Assembly (NCBI GenBank): GCA_022776445.1
Contig: JALFHZ010000189.1
Coordinates: forward strand, 1-45,958
DNA length: 45,958 nucleotides
Source of the DNA: Lachnospiraceae bacterium
GTDB lineage: Bacteria > Bacillota > Clostridia > Lachnospirales > Lachnospiraceae
Direction of reading: 5' to 3'
The stretch's first letter is position 1. Each line of letters starts with the position of its first letter. The translations under genes were made by a program, and so were the position numbers. Of the stretch, positions 42,535 through 45,958 are shown in pieces. The notes under the pieces are model-generated. The model ran no database searches, was not told where the DNA came from, and saw only the letters and a list, made by a program, of their open reading frames with translations.

Positions 42535-42938
42535 CGGGACAGGGAATTGCGGGAACAGGTGGATTGGCAGCGTGCTATGCGGGATTGCTGACAGGGGCTT
42601 TGCTGGTGCTGGCGGTTCTGATTATCATCAGCATAATCCGGTCGGTGCTGGGGCCCGGTATCTCAGACCGCATTATTGCGGTCAATATGACCGGAACGAT
42701 GATTATCATGATGATTGCCATTCTTTCGGTTTTTCTGGATGAAAATTATCTGGTGGATGTCTGTCTGATCTATGCGATGATCAGTTTTCTGGGTGTGGTG
42801 GTGCTGTGTAAGGTTTATACCGGTGTATTTCTGCAGAGAAAACACATGCGGGCCAATCTGGAAGCGATTGATGACAACCTGCATCATCAGGATACCGATA
42901 TTGTGGAAGTCGTGGAAAAGGAGGAAACAGAACTATGA
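42531..42938 (+). CDS. mnhF: Mrp/Mbh antiporter subunit F (MnhF/MbhB)
   Basis: A 135-residue subunit with three spans. The typical core is RSVLGPGISDRIIAVNMTGT, and the third span is DVCLIYAMISFLGVVVLCKV. The C-terminal extension is acidic and His-containing (HHQDTDIVEVVEKEET), longer than in most MnhF. ATG 42531 overlaps the mnhE stop. A GTG at 42525 is a possible earlier start but is only four bases from AGGAGG. The stop overlaps mnhG in ATGA fashion. Confidence 0.92.
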   Translation: MTGQGIAGTGGLAACYAGLLTGALLVLAVLIIISIIRSVLGPGISDRIIAVNMTGTMIIMMIAILSVFLDENYLVDVCLIYAMISFLGVVVLCKVYTGVFLQRKHMRANLEAIDDNLHHQDTDIVEVVEKEETEL

Positions 42939-43324
42939 CCTGGGAATGGATAAGGCTGATCGGTTCGGGCGGATGTCTGCTGATCGGTATGATTTTTATG
43001 ATTCTGGCTGTGTTCGGTGTGAATCGGTTTCATCGGGCTCTGAATCGGATGCATGCAGCTGCCATGGGAGACACACTGGGAATTCTGTTTGTATTTCTCG
43101 GACTCATGCTGATGCGCGGATGGTCCATGGATTCTTTGAAGCTTCTGCTGGTCATTCTGTTTTTCTGGATTGCTTCTCCGGTATCCGGTCATATGATCAG
43201 CCGTCTGGAAGTCATGACGGATGAACATCTGGGAGAGATGATGGTGATTCACCGGGAGAAGAAGCCCGGAGAAAATCAGGAGTCTGAGGAAAAGGGGAAG
43301 GAGAAACAACATGAAACTGTTTGA
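42935..43324 (+). CDS. mnhG: Mrp/Mbh antiporter subunit G (MnhG/MbhC)
   Basis: A 129-residue subunit with three spans. The family motif VNRFHRALNRMHAAAMGDTLG lies after the first span, and the third span ends in SPVSGHMISR. A charged cytosolic C-terminus (REKKPGENQESEEKGKE) follows. It is coupled to both neighbours by overlaps of 4 and 14 bases. Confidence 0.92.
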   Translation: MTWEWIRLIGSGGCLLIGMIFMILAVFGVNRFHRALNRMHAAAMGDTLGILFVFLGLMLMRGWSMDSLKLLLVILFFWIASPVSGHMISRLEVMTDEHLGEMMVIHREKKPGENQESEEKGKEKQHETV

Positions 43325-43577
43325 GCTGATTCTGCTGGTTTCCCTGGTGGTGTGTGCGGTCTCTGTGGCGTTTGCCAGAGACCTTCTGACATCCATTGTG
43401 ATTTTTATGTCCTACAGCCTGATCATGAGCGTGATCTGGGTGCTTCTGCAGTCTCCGGATCTGGCAATCACGGAGGCGGCTGTAGGCGCCGGAGTTACCA
43501 GTATTCTGTTTTTTATCACGCTGAAGAAAATCAGGGCGATTCGAAAGGAGGAGCCGGATGAGCCGAAGGAAAGATAA
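43311..43577 (+). CDS. DUF4040 / MbhD-type subunit
   Basis: An 88-residue subunit corresponding to MbhD, or to a piece of the MrpA C-terminal region (DUF4040). Three spans with the conserved SPDLAITEAAVGAGVTSILF near residue 48. In Mbh and Mrp structures this part contributes to the ion path next to subunit E'. It overlaps mnhG by 14 bases and the next gene by 20. That MrpA's tail is a separate gene here, as in Mbh, is the main sign that this is an Mbh-like module rather than a classical Mrp antiporter. Confidence 0.88.
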   Translation: MKLFELILLVSLVVCAVSVAFARDLLTSIVIFMSYSLIMSVIWVLLQSPDLAITEAAVGAGVTSILFFITLKKIRAIRKEEPDEPKER

Positions 43578-44562
43578 TTATGAAACCAGCCGATGGGCAA
43601 AATTCATCCGGTGGGTGGACGGTGAGATCGATCCGCTGGAACATGGCATGGAAATCCGCGTGCCGGAGAGAACGGAGCAGTCAGAGACCTTGCAGACAGA
43701 GCTGAAGCTGCCGGGGACAGACCGGACCGAAATAAGTCAGATATCCGCTGACCGGGAACGCGCCATCCAGGAGCGGCACATTGTCAGAGGTCTTCGGCGC
43801 TTTCGTGTGTTTTACCAGTTCATGTCGGTGGTTCTGTGCGCTGCCATCATTTTTGTGCTGCTGTGGACGGTGGCTTCTCTGCCGCCTTTCGGCAATGCGG
43901 GGAATCCGGGCAATAACGAGGTGTCGGCAAGGTATATCGAGCAGGGACTTCAGGAGACGGGAGCTGTCAATATTGTGACGGGAATGATTCTGGATTACCG
44001 TGCGTTCGACACCTTCGGAGAATCCTGTGTGTTGTTCATTGCCTCCTGCTGTGTGCTGGTGCTGCTCCGCATCGATGCGGCAAGCAGAGATGAACAGACG
44101 AAAAAGCGGATGGAGGAAGCCGCCTATGACCGGCTGTATGAACCGAAAAATGATATCATTCTCCAGAAATGCGCCTGTGTGCTGGTTCCGCTGATCATGA
44201 TTTTTGGCATCTATATTATATTGAACGGGCATCTGTCGCCGGGAGGAGGCTTCTCCGGCGGTGCAGTGCTGGGAGCGGGATTGATTCTGTATCTGAATGC
44301 ATTCGGCTTTCAGAAAACGGAGCGATTTTTCACAGAGAAAGTGTATCGGAGGGTGACATTGTCAGCGCTGACTTTTTACTGTCTGGCGAAGAGCTATTCG
44401 TTCTTTACAGGGGCAAATCATCTGGAAAGCGGGATTCGGCTGGGAACACCCGGTGCAATTTTGAGCAGCGGCCTGATTTTGCCGCTGAATATCTGCGTGG
44501 GGCTTGTGGTTGCCTGCACGATGTATGCGTTTTATACCTTGTTCCGGAAGGGAGGCATGTGA
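43558..44562 (+). CDS. Fused MbhE + MnhB (MbhF) subunit
   Basis: A 334-residue fusion. Residues 1-80 are hydrophilic and unfamiliar. Residues 84-170 match MbhE: a span, then LPPFGNAGNPGNNEVSARY and TGAVNIVTGMILDYRAFDT, and a second span. Residues 200-334 match MnhB/MbhF: four spans with the hallmark GHLSPGGGFSGGAVLGAG (224-241). In Mbh and many bacterial clusters these are two genes. There is no frameshift and the linker (RIDAASRDEQTKKRMEEA) is a clean cytosolic segment, so fusion is genuine. Confidence 0.88.
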   Translation: MSRRKDNYETSRWAKFIRWVDGEIDPLEHGMEIRVPERTEQSETLQTELKLPGTDRTEISQISADRERAIQERHIVRGLRRFRVFYQFMSVVLCAAIIFVLLWTVASLPPFGNAGNPGNNEVSARYIEQGLQETGAVNIVTGMILDYRAFDTFGESCVLFIASCCVLVLLRIDAASRDEQTKKRMEEAAYDRLYEPKNDIILQKCACVLVPLIMIFGIYIILNGHLSPGGGFSGGAVLGAGLILYLNAFGFQKTERFFTEKVYRRVTLSALTFYCLAKSYSFFTGANHLESGIRLGTPGAILSSGLILPLNICVGLVVACTMYAFYTLFRKGGM

Positions 44563-44563
44563 T

Positions 44564-44941
44564 ATGGTGCAGAGCCTTTTGCTGAATCTGGAAGAAACCA
44601 TTTCCGTGATTCTGTTCGGAATCGGTTTTACCATGCTTCTGCTTCACCGGAACCTGATTAAAAAGATCATGGGAATGAATATCATGGATACGGCGGTGTA
44701 TCTGTTCCTGGCAGCCAAGGGATATATCTATGGAAAAATGGTGCCGATTGTGGCGGATGGAATTCAGGATGCTTCCGCCTACATCAACCCTGTGCCGAGC
44801 GGCCTGGTACTGACCGGAATTGTAGTCTCTGTGAGCACCACGGCACTGATGCTGGCGCTGACCATCCGCCTCTATGAGCGTTATGCTTCTCTGGATCTGG
44901 ATGAGATTCTGACACGGGCGAGAGAGGAGGAGGACGTATGA
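44564..44941 (+). CDS. mnhC: Mrp/Mbh antiporter subunit C (MnhC/MbhG, NuoK-like)
   Basis: A 125-residue NuoK-like subunit with three spans. Typical text: ISVILFGIGFTMLLLHRNLIK, IMGMNIMDTAVYLF and PSGLVLTGIVVSVSTTALML. ATG 44564 follows GGGAGG by eight bases, one base after the previous stop. The stop overlaps the next start (ATGA). The conserved Glu of many NuoK proteins is not obvious in the second span. Confidence 0.92.
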   Translation: MVQSLLLNLEETISVILFGIGFTMLLLHRNLIKKIMGMNIMDTAVYLFLAAKGYIYGKMVPIVADGIQDASAYINPVPSGLVLTGIVVSVSTTALMLALTIRLYERYASLDLDEILTRAREEEDV

Positions 44942-45958
44942 GTTTTGTGCAGAATTTTCCGTTTTTCTCCATTATCCTTGCCATGTTTTCCGGAATTGTT
45001 TCTTCGGTGCTGAACGGGAAGGCGGCAAGAAGGTTGAGTATTGCGGCGATTCTGGTGACGACGGTACTGTCCGGTTCGGTTCTCTGGTACTGCGCAGTCA
45101 CAGGGGAGAGCTATACCTACATGATGGGACATTTTCCTGCACCCTGGGGCAATGAAATCCGCGCGGGGGTACTGGAGGGCGTGACGGCGCTGCTCTTTGG
45201 CATCGTCATGTTCCTGTCCGTGCTCGGAGGTATGAAGCATACGGAGATGGATGTGGAAGAGACAAAGCAGAATCTGTTCTACATTATGATTGATCTGATG
45301 CTCAGCTCTCTGCTGGCACTGGTGTATACCAACGATCTGTTTACCGCGTATGTATTTGTGGAAATCAATACGATTGCCGGCTGCGGTCTGATCATGATCC
45401 GGCAGAAGGGACGCAGTCTGTCCTCTGCGATCCGCTATATGATCATGAGCCAGCTGGGTTCGGGGCTGTTCCTGATCGGCCTGAGCCTGCTTTATGATGT
45501 CACCGGACAGCTTTTGATGAGTCCGGCCAGAGAAGCAGTGGAGCAGCTCGCGCGGGAGGGGCATTTTGAAATCCCCATGCTGGTGATTCTTGCGGTGATC
45601 AGTGTCGGCCTTGCCATCAAAAGCGGTCTGTATCCGTTTCATTACTGGATACCGGATACCTATGGCTATGCGACACCGACGGCCAGTGCGATTCTGTCCG
45701 GTCTTGTGTCCAAAGGCTACATATTTTTGCTGATTAAGATTTTTTACCGGGTACTGGGGCGGGAACATGTGATTGCCAGCCAGATCGTCAATGTTCTGTT
45801 CCTGTTCGGTGTGGCAGGCATGATTATGGGATCGGTGCATGCCATTATGGAAAAGGATACCAGGCGGATGATTGCCTATTCCTCTGTAGCTCAGATCGGA
45901 TATATCTATATGGGAATCGGACTGGGGACGCAGAGTGGAATGCTGGCGGCGATCTTCC
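44938..45958 (+). CDS. mnhD: Mrp/Mbh antiporter subunit D (MnhD/MbhH, NuoN-like), partial
   Basis: Begins at ATG 44938 and runs off the window after 340 codons. It is a NuoL/M/N-type ion-pumping subunit. The central region has the conserved Glu in AYVFVEINTIAGCGL (TM5) and the Lys in GLAIKSGLYPFHYWIPDTY (TM7), followed by TPTASAILSGLVSKGYIFLL and EKDTRRMIAYSSVAQIGYI. These carry the proton path. What follows the window (further NuoL-like subunits, or hydrogenase/NADH-oxidising genes) will decide the complex type. Confidence 0.92.
   Translation, partial: MSFVQNFPFFSIILAMFSGIVSSVLNGKAARRLSIAAILVTTVLSGSVLWYCAVTGESYTYMMGHFPAPWGNEIRAGVLEGVTALLFGIVMFLSVLGGMKHTEMDVEETKQNLFYIMIDLMLSSLLALVYTNDLFTAYVFVEINTIAGCGLIMIRQKGRSLSSAIRYMIMSQLGSGLFLIGLSLLYDVTGQLLMSPAREAVEQLAREGHFEIPMLVILAVISVGLAIKSGLYPFHYWIPDTYGYATPTASAILSGLVSKGYIFLLIKIFYRVLGREHVIASQIVNVLFLFGVAGMIMGSVHAIMEKDTRRMIAYSSVAQIGYIYMGIGLGTQSGMLAAIF

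Overview
The window looks like a chromosomal segment from a Gram-positive anaerobe of the Clostridia, most likely Lachnospiraceae (Clostridium cluster XIVa). The reasons are AGGAGG-type ribosome binding sites, Ala/Thr/Glu-rich linkers in the lipoproteins, a glycine riboswitch, a Clostridia/Bacillus-type LexA box, an ANTAR two-component system, a 2-hydroxyacyl-CoA dehydratase-type activase and an Mbh/Mrp-type ion-translocating module. Species was not determined.

Layout. 1-1100 is a patch of decayed accessory DNA: pieces of an SDR gene, an antitoxin tail, a RelE/ParE-type toxin with two in-frame stops, and a truncated IS66 TnpA. 1104-3467 holds brnQ and a divergent LysR gene with interlocking promoters. 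3540-7498 holds degV, yaaA (behind a 13-codon leader ORF), a sodium:neurotransmitter-type symporter and a HAD phosphatase. 7635-11736 is an amino-acid ABC transporter (lipoprotein, permease, ATPase) followed by an AbgB-like amidohydrolase, probably one uptake-and-hydrolysis operon. ftsH follows, convergent with an acyltransferase-3 gene. 15107-20129 is a four-gene BMP/nucleoside-type ABC transporter operon ending at a 67-nt near-perfect hairpin and a GC-rich repeat-like stretch. 20363-24961 holds a 33-residue membrane microprotein coupled to a YitT-family gene, LexA-boxed uvrA and a convergent HAD phosphatase.

25149-26804 is a glycine riboswitch in front of an AGCS sodium:alanine/glycine symporter. 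Next is a short two-domain CoA-enzyme activase (26904-28616). 28664-33326 is the most interesting block: an ANTAR response regulator and a cytosolic HisKA_2 kinase (EutV/EutW-like), then a consensus promoter and a leader with two hexaloop hairpins (A at loop position 1, G at 4), the second overlapping an intrinsic terminator, then an APC permease and a UcpA-like dehydrogenase. It reads as a self-contained riboregulated catabolic or uptake locus with an unknown inducer.

33564-35336 has a 5'-truncated sulfatase, a tRNA-Arg(CCG) and an anchored protein of unknown function. 35362-40325 is housekeeping: queA, rluF-like, ligA and metA (acetyl-CoA type by Glu111). A 5'-truncated sugar ABC permease remnant and a ZIP metal transporter share a bidirectional terminator. 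The window ends inside an mbhA-H/mrp-type operon in which the E' and B subunits are fused.
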